This document shows positions 51,540-60,822 of a stretch of 64,000 nt of DNA, one piece after another. The notes below the pieces were generated by a model. It did no database searches. It was not told the origin of the DNA and worked only from the letters and a program-made list of their open reading frames with translations. Every line of letters starts with the position of its first letter. The first letter of the stretch is position 1. The position numbers and the translations under genes are program-made. The DNA is from JAVXCQ01 sp036659415. GTDB lineage: Bacteria; Bacillota; Negativicutes; Acidaminococcales; Acidaminococcaceae. The stretch covers positions 10,361 through 74,360 of the forward strand of contig JAVXCQ010000007.1 in NCBI GenBank assembly GCA_036659415.1, written 5' to 3'.

Positions 51540-54500
51540 ATGAAGGGAAAATATTCTATTATTCCAAATAAAGACGACTTTTTTGCTTTCCTAGATGGGC
51601 ATGCTTTTACTGCTGAGCAAATGGAGCAGTTAAAAACGGTAACGCCGCTTAAAGTTATCATTGATTCTGAACAAAATGAGTGGGTAATCGAATATACTTT
51701 ATCCAGAGCAATTGATGAAATTTTATTAACAGCGGTGGCACAAGTGCTTACCGCTGTTTGCGATTTAAGTAAGGTGTCATTTGTTTTAACAGCTATGCCA
51801 GCATCCGCCCAATTGTTTTCCTACGTAGAATGTAAAGAGAGAATTATTACTGCTGTGGGGGAAAGATGCCTAGAAGCAGCTTCTATTTTGCGTGGAGCAC
51901 AGTGGGAACAAGAGCAGATGAAACTAATTTTGATTTTTGCAGGGACTAGTATGCTAGAACATATGCAAACCAAGCATATTGATACGCAACTAGTTGATAT
52001 TTTGCAAAATGAATTTGGACTCACCGGCGTCGAAGTGGAGTTCATCGCCAATGAGCAAGATATTTGCTACGAAACTGAAGTGGTAACGAGAGAATATATC
52101 AGTGGTCTTAGGGATGAGCCCTCTGGAGATGACACCGGGGGCAAAGCTGGTTTAATTTACGGCAAGAAGATTACTGGCACGCCTAGAGCCATGCATGAAG
52201 TGAGGGAAGAAGAGAATAAGGTTGTTGTTGAAGGTGAAATTGTCAATCTAGAAGAACGCGAACTAAGAACAGGTGCCATTATTTTTAAGTTTAATCTTAA
52301 GGATGCCACTGATGGTCTTATGGTTAAAATGCGTTTTAGTGAACATAGGGGCGAAGCCGGGCTGGAGAATAATAAAAAAGACTGTGGACAAATAAAAAAT
52401 AAATTACAGCAAGGTCAACGTATTCGTATTTGTGGTAATGTTACCCAGGATAAGTGGGAGCATGACGAATTGGTGATGTCTGATATTAGTGGTATTGTGC
52501 TTGTGAATAAGGTAGAACGCATGGATTTAGCACCGGTAAAACGGGTAGAACTACATTGTCACACCAAAATGAGTAAGTTAGACGCTGTAACACCAATCAA
52601 AGAATTAGTGCAAACCGCAATGAAGTGGGGGCACTCTGCCTTAGCCCTCACCGACCATGGAGTGGTGCAGGCTTTCCCCTTTGCCTACGATGAAGCCGAA
52701 GGTAAGGACTTAAAATTGATTTTTGGCGTGGAAGGTTATTTATTGCCGGATATTGAAGGAAAACGCACTTATCATATTATTATTTTGGCGAAAAATCCAG
52801 AAGGGTTACGCAACCTGTACCGTTTGATTTCTATTTCTCATTTACAATATTTAGCGAAGCGGCCACGAATGCCACGGGCTTTAATTGAGCAATACAGGGA
52901 AGGCTTAATTATTGGTTCTGCCTGTGAAGCAGGGGAGTTATATCAAGCTATTTTGGAAGATCAACCGGAAGCAGAAATCTTAAAAATTGCAGAATTTTAT
53001 GATTACTTGGAAATACAACCAACGGGTAATAATATGTTTTTAGTGAGAGAGGGTAAGTATGCCCAGGTACAAACCACCAAAGATTTAGAAAAAATAAACC
53101 AAAAAATTTATGCCCTTGGTAAAAAATTAAATAAATTAACTGTTGCTACTTGCGATGTGCATTTTCTTAATTCCGAAGATGAAGTTTTGCGAAGAATTTT
53201 ACAAGCGGGACAAGGTTACAGTGATGCTGATTTGCAACCACCGCTATATTTGCGTACGACTGAAGAAATGCTAGCGGAGTTTGACTATTTGGGAGCAGAA
53301 ATCGCCTATGAAGTAGTGGTAACAAATCCCAATCTCATTAGTGCACAAGTTGAACGCTTTAAGCCCATTCCAGACCGCGATCAGCTGTATTCGCCAATTA
53401 TTCCGGGAGCCGAGAAAAAAATAAAAACTATGGCTTATGCCAGGGCTCATGAATGGTATGGGGAAGTTTTGCCACAGTTGGTTGCAGATAGGTTGGAGCT
53501 GGAATTACATGCAATCATCGGTAATGGGTTTGCGGTATTATATTACATTGCGCATATGCTGGTTAAAAAATCTTTGGACGATGGTTATTTAGTTGGTTCT
53601 CGAGGTTCGGTCGGTTCTTCCTTTGTAGCAACGATGATTGACATTACTGAAGTTAATCCTTTAAAACCGCATTATCGTTGCCCTCATTGTCAGCACAGTG
53701 AATTTATTGAAGACAATAGCGTGGGCTCAGGGTTCGATTTACCACCTAAACAATGTCCCAGTTGCGGTACTGAAATGTTTCGAGATGGGCATGATATACC
53801 ATTTGCGGTCTTTATGGGTTTCCATGGTGAAAAAGTACCAGATATTGATTTGAATTTTTCCGGTGTTTATCAACCACAGGCTCATAAATATACAGAAGAA
53901 TTATTTGGACGTGATAACGTGTTTCGTGCCGGCACGATTGCTACCGTAGCTGATAGAACCGCCTATGGCTTTGTCAAAAAGTACTTTGAAAGTAAGGGTA
54001 CAGATGTTAGAAGTGGGTTTATAGAGGGAATTATTGCCGGCTTTGCTGGTATTAAAAGAACTACAGGTCAGCACCCAGGCGGAATTATGGTTGTGCCGCG
54101 GGATATGGATATTCATTATATTACACCGGTACAGTATCCCGCAGATGATAAGACTTCTGGAACGATTACCACTCACTATGATTATCATTCCATCAATGAT
54201 CGTTTGGTTAAGTTGGACATTCTTGGGCATGATGACCCTACGGTTATTAGAATGTTAGAGGATTTGACTGGTATTAAGGCCAAAACCATTCCTTTTAACG
54301 ATCCAGAAACCATGGAATTGTTCTCTTCCACTAAATCTTTGGGAGTAACGTCGAAACAGATTAACAGCAATGTGGGAACTTTTGGTATTCCTGAATGTGG
54401 TACGCAATTTGTGCGGCAAATGATTCAAGATGTGCAACCGAAAAATTTCAGTGAAGTTGTAAGGGTCAGTGGCTATTCTCATGGTACTAATGTGTGGCTT

Positions 54501-55271
54501 AATAATGCGCAAATGCTTATTAAAAGTGGCATTTCTAGTGCGGAAACGATCTCTACTCGTGATGATGTAATGACGTCCTTAATTGCTCGTGGCGTAGAAC
54601 CTAGTATTGCCTTTAAGATTATGGAAGACGTCAGAAAAGGTAAGGCAGCCAAGAGCGGTTTAAAACCGGAGTATTTACAAGCAATGAAAAAGGCCCAGGT
54701 TCCGGATTGGTATATTAAGTCATGTCACACGGTGGAGTATTTATTCCCCAAAGCGCATGCGGTGGCATATGTAATGATGGCTTATCGTATTGCCTATTGT
54801 AAGGTCCACTATCCGAAGGAATTTTATGCAGCTTACTTTACGGTACGAGCTCCGAAGTTTGATGCGGCACTGGTAATAGGGGGCGTAGACGCCATGCGCA
54901 CACTGGTGAAAGATATTTATGCCTTGGGCAATGCTGCAAAAGCTAACGATAAAGATACAGCGACTTACTTGGAACTAGCAATTGAAATGCTCTGTAGGGG
55001 CTTTGAATTTGAACGCATTGATTTGTATCGCTCCGATCCTCATAAATTCATTGTTACCGCTAAAGGCTTACTGCCGCCACTGGGAGCTTTGGCCGGTATT
55101 GGTGGTAATGCCGCTGATAATATTGCGGCAGCTAGACAGGGGGCACCGTTTATCTCACAAGAGGATTTACGCACAAGAGCCAAAATTTCTAAGGCAGCTG
55201 TGGAAGCTTTAGCAGAGCAAGGTTCCCTTAAGGACTTGCCGGAAACAGATCAGATTGGGTTGTTTGAGTGA
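51540..55271 (+). CDS. polC: DNA polymerase III PolC lacking the proofreading exonuclease domain
   Basis: Replicative polymerase of the Firmicutes PolC type, 1243 residues. An N-terminal domain and an OB domain (about 225-330) precede a PHP domain starting at RVELHCHTKMS (about 336). The catalytic palm has VPDIDLNFSG (D768, D770), and the zinc knuckle is CPHC/CPSC (near 714 and 740); beta-binding QIGLFE ends it. PolC usually carries a 190-residue DEDDh exonuclease inside the PHP domain; here GVEGYLLPD runs straight into RTYHIIILAKN, and no such domain exists. Length is about 194 residues under Bacillus PolC. The frame is intact, so this is not a broken gene. Confidence 0.95.
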   Translation: MKGKYSIIPNKDDFFAFLDGHAFTAEQMEQLKTVTPLKVIIDSEQNEWVIEYTLSRAIDEILLTAVAQVLTAVCDLSKVSFVLTAMPASAQLFSYVECKERIITAVGERCLEAASILRGAQWEQEQMKLILIFAGTSMLEHMQTKHIDTQLVDILQNEFGLTGVEVEFIANEQDICYETEVVTREYISGLRDEPSGDDTGGKAGLIYGKKITGTPRAMHEVREEENKVVVEGEIVNLEERELRTGAIIFKFNLKDATDGLMVKMRFSEHRGEAGLENNKKDCGQIKNKLQQGQRIRICGNVTQDKWEHDELVMSDISGIVLVNKVERMDLAPVKRVELHCHTKMSKLDAVTPIKELVQTAMKWGHSALALTDHGVVQAFPFAYDEAEGKDLKLIFGVEGYLLPDIEGKRTYHIIILAKNPEGLRNLYRLISISHLQYLAKRPRMPRALIEQYREGLIIGSACEAGELYQAILEDQPEAEILKIAEFYDYLEIQPTGNNMFLVREGKYAQVQTTKDLEKINQKIYALGKKLNKLTVATCDVHFLNSEDEVLRRILQAGQGYSDADLQPPLYLRTTEEMLAEFDYLGAEIAYEVVVTNPNLISAQVERFKPIPDRDQLYSPIIPGAEKKIKTMAYARAHEWYGEVLPQLVADRLELELHAIIGNGFAVLYYIAHMLVKKSLDDGYLVGSRGSVGSSFVATMIDITEVNPLKPHYRCPHCQHSEFIEDNSVGSGFDLPPKQCPSCGTEMFRDGHDIPFAVFMGFHGEKVPDIDLNFSGVYQPQAHKYTEELFGRDNVFRAGTIATVADRTAYGFVKKYFESKGTDVRSGFIEGIIAGFAGIKRTTGQHPGGIMVVPRDMDIHYITPVQYPADDKTSGTITTHYDYHSINDRLVKLDILGHDDPTVIRMLEDLTGIKAKTIPFNDPETMELFSSTKSLGVTSKQINSNVGTFGIPECGTQFVRQMIQDVQPKNFSEVVRVSGYSHGTNVWLNNAQMLIKSGISSAETISTRDDVMTSLIARGVEPSIAFKIMEDVRKGKAAKSGLKPEYLQAMKKAQVPDWYIKSCHTVEYLFPKAHAVAYVMMAYRIAYCKVHYPKEFYAAYFTVRAPKFDAALVIGGVDAMRTLVKDIYALGNAAKANDKDTATYLELAIEMLCRGFEFERIDLYRSDPHKFIVTAKGLLPPLGALAGIGGNAADNIAAARQGAPFISQEDLRTRAKISKAAVEALAEQGSLKDLPETDQIGLFE

Positions 55272-55284
55272 GTAGAGGTACAAC

Positions 55285-55313
55285 TTGTAATCTTACTCAT
55301 ACAATGCTATAAT
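55285..55313 (+). promoter_or_regulatory. Promoter of the rimP-nusA-infB operon
   Basis: TTGTAA (55285-55290), 17-base spacer ending in TGC, TATAAT (55308-55313): a strong promoter with extended -10. Transcription would start at about 55320. Confidence 0.82.
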
Positions 55314-55338
55314 GTATACAGAAGAAATATGTACTTTG

Positions 55339-55370
55339 AGAGAGTGGGTTAAAAACCCACTCTTTCGTTC
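55339..55370 (+). terminator. Terminator-like hairpin in the rimP leader
   Basis: Stem AGAGTGGGTT / AACCCACTCT (55341-55350 with 55354-55363), loop AAA, followed by a broken T-rich run. It lies downstream of the rimP promoter start, so it may attenuate that operon as well as end polC transcripts. Confidence 0.6.
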
Positions 55371-55412
55371 TAGTAAACCCTTTTTAACAATTATTTATGG
55401 GAGGTGAAATTA

Positions 55413-55871
55413 GTGCAAAGAGAAAAGCTAGAGGCAATGATTATGGAGTTGGTTTTACCTATGTTGGTAGGAACTGAACTTGAATTAGTTGATGTGGAAT
55501 ACGTACGAGAGCGTGAATGGTATTTGCGTATTTTCATTAATAAGCCGGGTGGGATTGAAATTGATGATTGTCAGTTCGTCAGTGAGCGACTTACTAAAAT
55601 ACTTGATGAAAAAGATCCCATTAAGGATAAATACTATTTGGAAGTTTCGTCCCCGGGTATTGATCGGCCACTGAAAAAAGATAAAGATTATGAACGGGCT
55701 TATGGTACGAAAGTAGACATTATGTTATTTGCACCGCTCAATGGCAAAAAAACCTTGGAAGCAGTGCTGGTAACACATAATGAAGAAAAATTAACCTTGC
55801 TATTGGATGATAATAAGATTGAACTAGAAAGAAAATTGATTGCTAATATCAGACCACATTTGGATTTTTAA
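55413..55871 (+). CDS. rimP: Ribosome maturation factor RimP
   Basis: RimP, 152 residues, needed for 30S subunit maturation. It shows the N-terminal ELELVDVEYVRER, the NKPGGIEIDDCQFVSERL segment and the signature YYLEVSSPGIDRPL, then the C-terminal barrel. GTG 55413 is chosen, six bases after GGGAGGTG; the frame begins three codons earlier at a GTG within the ribosome site. It heads the rimP-nusA-rnpM-ylxQ-infB operon. Confidence 0.95.
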   Translation: MQREKLEAMIMELVLPMLVGTELELVDVEYVREREWYLRIFINKPGGIEIDDCQFVSERLTKILDEKDPIKDKYYLEVSSPGIDRPLKKDKDYERAYGTKVDIMLFAPLNGKKTLEAVLVTHNEEKLTLLLDDNKIELERKLIANIRPHLDF

Positions 55872-55921
55872 TAGTTGAGCAACCCAAAGTAAAATTAAAA
55901 AGCAAGAGGAGGAATAATTAA

Positions 55922-57007
55922 GTGAATGCAGAGTTTATGCAAGCAATTGTTGAATTAGGAAAAGAGAAGGGCATTACCCCAGAATTGTTGTACCAAGCTG
56001 TAGAAGAAGCATTAATTACAGCATATAAAAAGAATTTTGGTTCTTCTCAAAATGTGCGTGTGGATTTGAACAAAGCAACAGGAGAAATACATGTTTTCGC
56101 AAGAAAAAATATTGTGGAAACAGTGACGGATGAAACGCAAGAAATTTCCTTAGAAAATGCACGCAAAATAAACCCTAATTATGAAGTTCAAGATATTATG
56201 GAAGAGGAAGTAACGCCAAGAGATTTTGGTCGTATTGCAGCACAAAATGCCAAACAAGTAGTAGTACAGCGTATTCGCGAAGCCGAAAGAGGCATGGTGT
56301 ACGAAAAATTTTCTAATCGTGAAAACGATATTGTTAATGGTATTGTGCAAAGGTTGGAAAACAGAAATGTTTACATTGATCTGGGACGTGCAGAAGCAAT
56401 GCTGATGCCCAATGAACAAATTCCCGGAGAAGTATATCAATACCATGACAGAATTAAAACCTATATTGTTGAAGTAAAAAAAACCAGTAAAGGACCTCAA
56501 ATCATGGTTTCGAGAACACACCCGGGGTTATTGAAACGATTATTTGAACTGGAAGTTCCGGAAATTCACGATGGGTTAGTTGAAATTAAATCAGTAGCAC
56601 GTGAACCGGGGATGCGTTCTAAAATTGCCGTTTATACTAAAGATGAGAATGTGGATCCGGTGGGCGCCTGCGTTGGACAAAAAGGGATGCGTGTGCAAAC
56701 CATCGTTAATGAATTACGTGGAGAAAAAATCGACATTGTTAAGTATAGCAGTGACCCGGAACAATATGTCGCTAATGCGCTCTCACCGGCGAAAGTTGTA
56801 TTAGCACAGGTCTTTGAAGAAGAGAAAATTTGCCGTGTTGTTGTACCGGACTATCAATTATCTCTTGCCATTGGTAAAGAAGGACAAAATGCTCGACTGG
56901 CAGCCAAATTAACTGGCTGGAAGATTGATATTAAGAGTGAAACACAAGCGGCGGCACTTAATGAAGCCAAGGTTAGTGATGTGGTAGAAGGCAGTGGGGA
57001 AAAATGA
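55922..57007 (+). CDS. nusA: Transcription termination/antitermination protein NusA
   Basis: NusA, 361 residues, binds RNA polymerase to control pausing, termination and antitermination. Domains: N-terminal polymerase-binding region (1-125), S1 (about 135-200), two KH domains (about 230-340) with PVGACVGQKGMRVQTI and SLAIGKEGQNARLAA. The acidic repeats found in the E. coli protein are absent, as in other Firmicutes. GAGGAGGA lies before GTG 55922. It overlaps rnpM as ATGA. Confidence 0.97.
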   Translation: MNAEFMQAIVELGKEKGITPELLYQAVEEALITAYKKNFGSSQNVRVDLNKATGEIHVFARKNIVETVTDETQEISLENARKINPNYEVQDIMEEEVTPRDFGRIAAQNAKQVVVQRIREAERGMVYEKFSNRENDIVNGIVQRLENRNVYIDLGRAEAMLMPNEQIPGEVYQYHDRIKTYIVEVKKTSKGPQIMVSRTHPGLLKRLFELEVPEIHDGLVEIKSVAREPGMRSKIAVYTKDENVDPVGACVGQKGMRVQTIVNELRGEKIDIVKYSSDPEQYVANALSPAKVVLAQVFEEEKICRVVVPDYQLSLAIGKEGQNARLAAKLTGWKIDIKSETQAAALNEAKVSDVVEGSGEK

Positions 57008-57267
57008 AATTAAAAAAAATCCCGCAACGTAAATGTGTTGGCTGTAATGCAATGAAAGAAAAAAAAGAGCTTATACGCATTGTCCGTTCTCCAGAAGGCG
57101 AAGTTTCCATTGATAAGACTGGCAAGAAGCCTGGTAGAGGTGTTTATGTTTGCCCACAACACGCTTGTATAACTAAGGCTGTCAAAGAAAGACGGTTGGA
57201 AAAAGCGTTGGAAACAGCAATTAGTGCCGAACTGGGCATGAAGTTATTGGAGGATTTGCAGGAATGA
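57004..57267 (+). CDS. rnpM: RNase P modulator RnpM (YlxR)
   Basis: YlxR/RnpM (DUF448), 87 residues, an RNA-binding protein reported to modulate RNase P in Bacillus. The signature IPQRKCVGCNAMKEKKELIRIVR is followed by the GKKPGRGVYVCPQ turn. The ATG overlaps the nusA stop as ATGA, and ylxQ overlaps its own stop in the same way, so the three are translationally coupled. Confidence 0.93.
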   Translation: MKLKKIPQRKCVGCNAMKEKKELIRIVRSPEGEVSIDKTGKKPGRGVYVCPQHACITKAVKERRLEKALETAISAELGMKLLEDLQE

Positions 57268-57560
57268 AAGATGAGCAAGGTCTTTTATTTGCACTGGGTT
57301 TAGCTCAAAAAGCTGGCAAATTAGCTTCCGGAGATTTTGCAGTTAAATCTGCACTCAAAGGTGCTAAGGCGAAACTATTAATTGTTGCCGCCGATGCCGC
57401 TGTAAATTCTAAAAAAGATATGTATTATTTAGCAGACATAAGCAAGGTTAAAGTTATCGAATGCTTAACCCGTGAGCAGCTGGGTACGGCAATCGGCAAA
57501 GCACAAAGAACAGCAGTCGCTGTTACTGATAATAACTTCGCTAATATGATATTGAAATAG
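57264..57560 (+). CDS. L7Ae/L30e/S12e-family RNA-binding protein YlxQ
   Basis: Small protein of 98 residues in the L7Ae kink-turn-binding family (YlxQ). The family fold is suggested by LGLAQKAGKLASGDFAVKSALKGAKAKLLIVAADAA, ending with VAVTDNNFANMI. Its rRNA or mRNA target is not established. It sits between rnpM and infB in all related genomes and overlaps rnpM by four bases. Confidence 0.9.
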   Translation: MKDEQGLLFALGLAQKAGKLASGDFAVKSALKGAKAKLLIVAADAAVNSKKDMYYLADISKVKVIECLTREQLGTAIGKAQRTAVAVTDNNFANMILK

Positions 57561-57592
57561 TAGTACCCAAGATTATGTTTGGAGGTGGATAA

Positions 57593-60439
57593 ATGGGTAA
57601 GTATAGAGTATTTGAAATAGCAAAAGAATATGAGACAACCAGTAAGGTGATCCTAGATATATTAGAGCGCAACAGCGTGCCTGTCAAAAACCACATGAGT
57701 AGTGTTGATGACGAAGTGAAAGCCATTATTTCCAGAACGTTTGCTAGAAAGTCTGATAATCCTACGGCTAAACCGGCACAAAAACAAGCCACTGTGACGC
57801 CCCACGTAGAAAAGACGGCAGTAGCGACAAGCGGAGCACCAACAGTGCACAACGAGCCGGTAGCCAAGATACCAGTAGTGAATACGTCTGCAGCTGCGAC
57901 TAAACCAGTTGCACATACCACACCTAGTAATAATGTACAGCAAAAACCGCAAGCACCGGCAGTACAACCACATAGTGTTCCTGTGAGTCGGCCGGTAGTA
58001 CAACATCACAATGGTACACAACAATTTGTGGTCGGAGGCAGTAACAATTCTCGTCCAGGGCAACATACTCCGGGGCAAGTACATCAATCGCAAGGAACAC
58101 GTCCCCAAGGACAAAGTGCGCCTAGACCACAAGGTCAAGGTACAATGAACGCTAGACCTGGACAAAATGCGCCTAGACCACAAGGTCAAGGTACAATGAA
58201 CGCTAGGCCTGGACAAAGTACATCTAGACCACAGGGTCAAGGTACAATGAACGCTAGACCTGGACAAAGTGCACCTCGACCACAAGGTCAAGGTACAATG
58301 AACTCTAGATCTGGACAAAGTGCGCCTAGACCACAGGGTCAAGGTACAATGAACGCTAGACCTGGACAAGGTGCGCCTAGACCACAGGGTCAAAGACCGC
58401 AAGGCTCTTATGCCGCTAGTGGTAATCGTCCGCAAACGCAGGGACAACGGCCACTTGGTAGCGCTTCAACGGTAAATAATACTCGTCCCCAAGTAGCTGG
58501 AGCAACTAAACCAAACTTTACTAAACCAGATGCTAAAAAAGGTCAAACCAAGAGATTTGATAATAAACCGCAGCCACAAGGCTCCTATGCAACTAAAGGC
58601 AGTCGTCCTAACCGTAGTAATACGCGTATGGGTCGTAATAATAAACGCCAAGGTGGCAATAGTACTTTTGTCCCACAAACAGTGGTGGAAGTTCCGAAGC
58701 CAACTAATGTAGCTATTGCACCATTTATTAATGTTAAAGCTTTTGCTGACTTAATTAAGCGCGAAGTTAGTGATGTAATTAAGCATTTATTTCTATTGGG
58801 CGTAATGGTTACAATTAATCAAGATATTGATTTTGATACAGCAGTATTAATTGGTTCTGAATTTGACGTGGAAGTGGAAGAATTACCACCGGAGGATGAC
58901 CCAACTGAAGTACCTGAGGTAGAAGATGATCCTGCAAAACGCTTGCCACGACCTCCCGTTATTACTGTTATGGGACACGTAGATCATGGTAAGACTTCTT
59001 TGCTGGATGCGATCAGAAAAGCTAATGTAACTTCACGTGAAGCTGGTGGCATTACTCAACATATTGGTGCTTACCAAGTAAATTATCAAGGCAAGAAAAT
59101 CGTCTTTCTTGACACACCGGGACATGAAGCTTTTACAGCTATGCGTGCGCGCGGTGCACAAGTGACGGACGTGGCGATTTTGGTAGTAGCAGCAGATGAC
59201 GGTGTAATGCCGCAAACTATTGAAGCTATTAACCATGCCAAAGCAGCCAAAGTACCGATTATCGTTGCCATTAATAAAATGGACCGCGAAGGTGCTAATG
59301 CCGACCATGTGAAACAACAATTAGCGGAACATGAGTTAATTCCTGAAGATTGGGGCGGAGAAACCATTATGGTGCCTGTTTCCGCTCATCAAAAAACAGG
59401 TATTCCTGAGTTATTGGAAATGATCTTGTTGGTTGCTGAAGTACAAGATCTCAAGGCCAATCCTGAGTTACCTGCTCATGGTACGATTATTGAAGCACAA
59501 CTGGATAAAGGGCGTGGCCCTGTTGCTACGGTGCTTGTAGAAAAAGGAACTTTGCATATTGGTGATACGATTTTAGCTGGTACAGCTTATGGCAAGGTTC
59601 GTGCTATGATTAATGACCGTGGTGAACAAGTGAAAAAGGCAGGACCTTCAACACCTGTTGAAGTTTTAGGGCTAAGCGATGTTCCAATGGCTGGCGATAT
59701 TTTGGATGCAACTGAGGAGAGAATTGCACGTGCTGTTGCTGAAAAACGTATAGCTAAAAAGAAAACTGAAGAAATTCAGCAAAATACCAAAGTTTCCTTA
59801 GATGACCTTTTCCAAAGAATTCAAGAAGGCGAATTAAAGGAACTGAACATTGTCGTTAAGGCCGACGTGCAAGGTACCATTGAAGCGTTAAAACAATCCT
59901 TGGTCAGCATTAAGAATGAGGAAGTAAAAGTAGTTATCGTTCATGCTGGTGTGGGAACTATTAATGAGTCCGACGTGATGCTAGCTTCTGCAGCTAATGC
60001 ACTGGTTATTGGATTTAATGTACGCCCAGCTGCTAATGCTCGCAAATTAGCAGAAGCTGAAAAAGTTGACGTTCGCACTTATCGTGTTATTTATGATGCG
60101 ATTAATGATGTGGAAGCAGCGATTAAAGGTATGTTAGCACCTAAATTCAAAGAGGTTATTCAAGGACGTGTCGAAGTTAGACAATTAATAACTATTTCGA
60201 AGATGCTTATAGCCGGTTGCTACGTTTTAGATGGCAAAATTACCAATGCTTCACAAATTCGTGTTTTGCGTGATGATGTAGTCGTACATGAAGGCGAATT
60301 AGAGTCTTTACGTCGCTTTAAAGACGATGTGAAAGAAGTAGCTGCAGGTTTTGAATGTGGTGTTACTTTGGATAAATATCGTGACCTTAAAGAGGGCGAT
60401 GTGCTTGAAGCGTTTATTATGGAAGAAATTAAAGTTTAA
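57593..60439 (+). CDS. infB: Translation initiation factor IF-2
   Basis: IF-2, 948 residues, GTPase that brings fMet-tRNA to the 30S subunit. N-terminal IF2N domain (residues 1-50), a long low-complexity linker (about 55-365) rich in G, Q, P and R with five near-perfect 17-residue repeats, a second IF2N domain (about 375-430), and the G domain with GHVDHGKTS (about 461), DTPGHE and NKMD; domains II-IV close it. GGAGGTGG precedes ATG 57593. The linker accounts for the large size. Confidence 0.97.
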   Translation: MGKYRVFEIAKEYETTSKVILDILERNSVPVKNHMSSVDDEVKAIISRTFARKSDNPTAKPAQKQATVTPHVEKTAVATSGAPTVHNEPVAKIPVVNTSAAATKPVAHTTPSNNVQQKPQAPAVQPHSVPVSRPVVQHHNGTQQFVVGGSNNSRPGQHTPGQVHQSQGTRPQGQSAPRPQGQGTMNARPGQNAPRPQGQGTMNARPGQSTSRPQGQGTMNARPGQSAPRPQGQGTMNSRSGQSAPRPQGQGTMNARPGQGAPRPQGQRPQGSYAASGNRPQTQGQRPLGSASTVNNTRPQVAGATKPNFTKPDAKKGQTKRFDNKPQPQGSYATKGSRPNRSNTRMGRNNKRQGGNSTFVPQTVVEVPKPTNVAIAPFINVKAFADLIKREVSDVIKHLFLLGVMVTINQDIDFDTAVLIGSEFDVEVEELPPEDDPTEVPEVEDDPAKRLPRPPVITVMGHVDHGKTSLLDAIRKANVTSREAGGITQHIGAYQVNYQGKKIVFLDTPGHEAFTAMRARGAQVTDVAILVVAADDGVMPQTIEAINHAKAAKVPIIVAINKMDREGANADHVKQQLAEHELIPEDWGGETIMVPVSAHQKTGIPELLEMILLVAEVQDLKANPELPAHGTIIEAQLDKGRGPVATVLVEKGTLHIGDTILAGTAYGKVRAMINDRGEQVKKAGPSTPVEVLGLSDVPMAGDILDATEERIARAVAEKRIAKKKTEEIQQNTKVSLDDLFQRIQEGELKELNIVVKADVQGTIEALKQSLVSIKNEEVKVVIVHAGVGTINESDVMLASAANALVIGFNVRPAANARKLAEAEKVDVRTYRVIYDAINDVEAAIKGMLAPKFKEVIQGRVEVRQLITISKMLIAGCYVLDGKITNASQIRVLRDDVVVHEGELESLRRFKDDVKEVAAGFECGVTLDKYRDLKEGDVLEAFIMEEIKV
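58121..58393 (+). repeat. 51-bp tandem repeat in the IF-2 linker
   Basis: Five in-frame copies of a 51-bp unit (58121, 58172, 58223, 58274, 58325) and a partial sixth encode variants of RPQGQGTMNARPGQ. Copies differ at only a few bases, so the array is probably recent and may vary in number between strains. Confidence 0.93.
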
Positions 60440-60459
60440 TTACGACTTGAGGTGTAATA

Positions 60460-60822
60460 ATGGCTAGATTACGTGTAGAAAAAGTCCAAGAAGCGATTAA
60501 GCAAGAAATCAGTAAGATTATTTTGAATGATCTGAAAGACCCACGAGTTAAATTTGTGACTATAACAGCCGTAGAAGCCAGCGATGACCTGAGTTATGCG
60601 AAGGTATACGTTAGCCTTTACGGACCGGAGGAAGAAAAAGATGAAGTATGGAAAGGGCTTAATAAAGCCCTGGGCTTCATTCGGACTGAGATTGCTAAAC
60701 GTATTCGTTTGCGGGTAGCACCGATACTAAGTCTTAGCAAAGATACCTCCCTAGAATATAGTGCGCATATTCAAGATATTTTGGCAAAAATAAAAAAAGA
60801 CGAAGGAACTAAAGATGAGTAG
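60460..60822 (+). CDS. rbfA: Ribosome-binding factor A
   Basis: RbfA, 120 residues, KH-fold 30S assembly factor acting on the 5' end of 16S rRNA and important in the cold. The start RLRVEKVQEAIKQEISKII and the segment LKDPRVKFVTITAVEASDDLSYAKVYVS are diagnostic. TTGAGGTG precedes ATG 60460. nrnA overlaps its last eight bases. ylxP, found before rbfA in Bacillus, is missing. Confidence 0.96.
   Translation: MARLRVEKVQEAIKQEISKIILNDLKDPRVKFVTITAVEASDDLSYAKVYVSLYGPEEEKDEVWKGLNKALGFIRTEIAKRIRLRVAPILSLSKDTSLEYSAHIQDILAKIKKDEGTKDE

Noticed and set aside
58121..58393. Direct repeats considered as a CRISPR array
   Set aside because: Units are contiguous without spacers and encode an in-frame protein repeat in IF-2.
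57662..58447. Long open frame (261 codons) on the minus strand opposite infB
   Set aside because: It is the mirror of the 51-bp repeat array; the protein is a monotonous R/L/S/T repeat with no ribosome site and lies wholly within infB.
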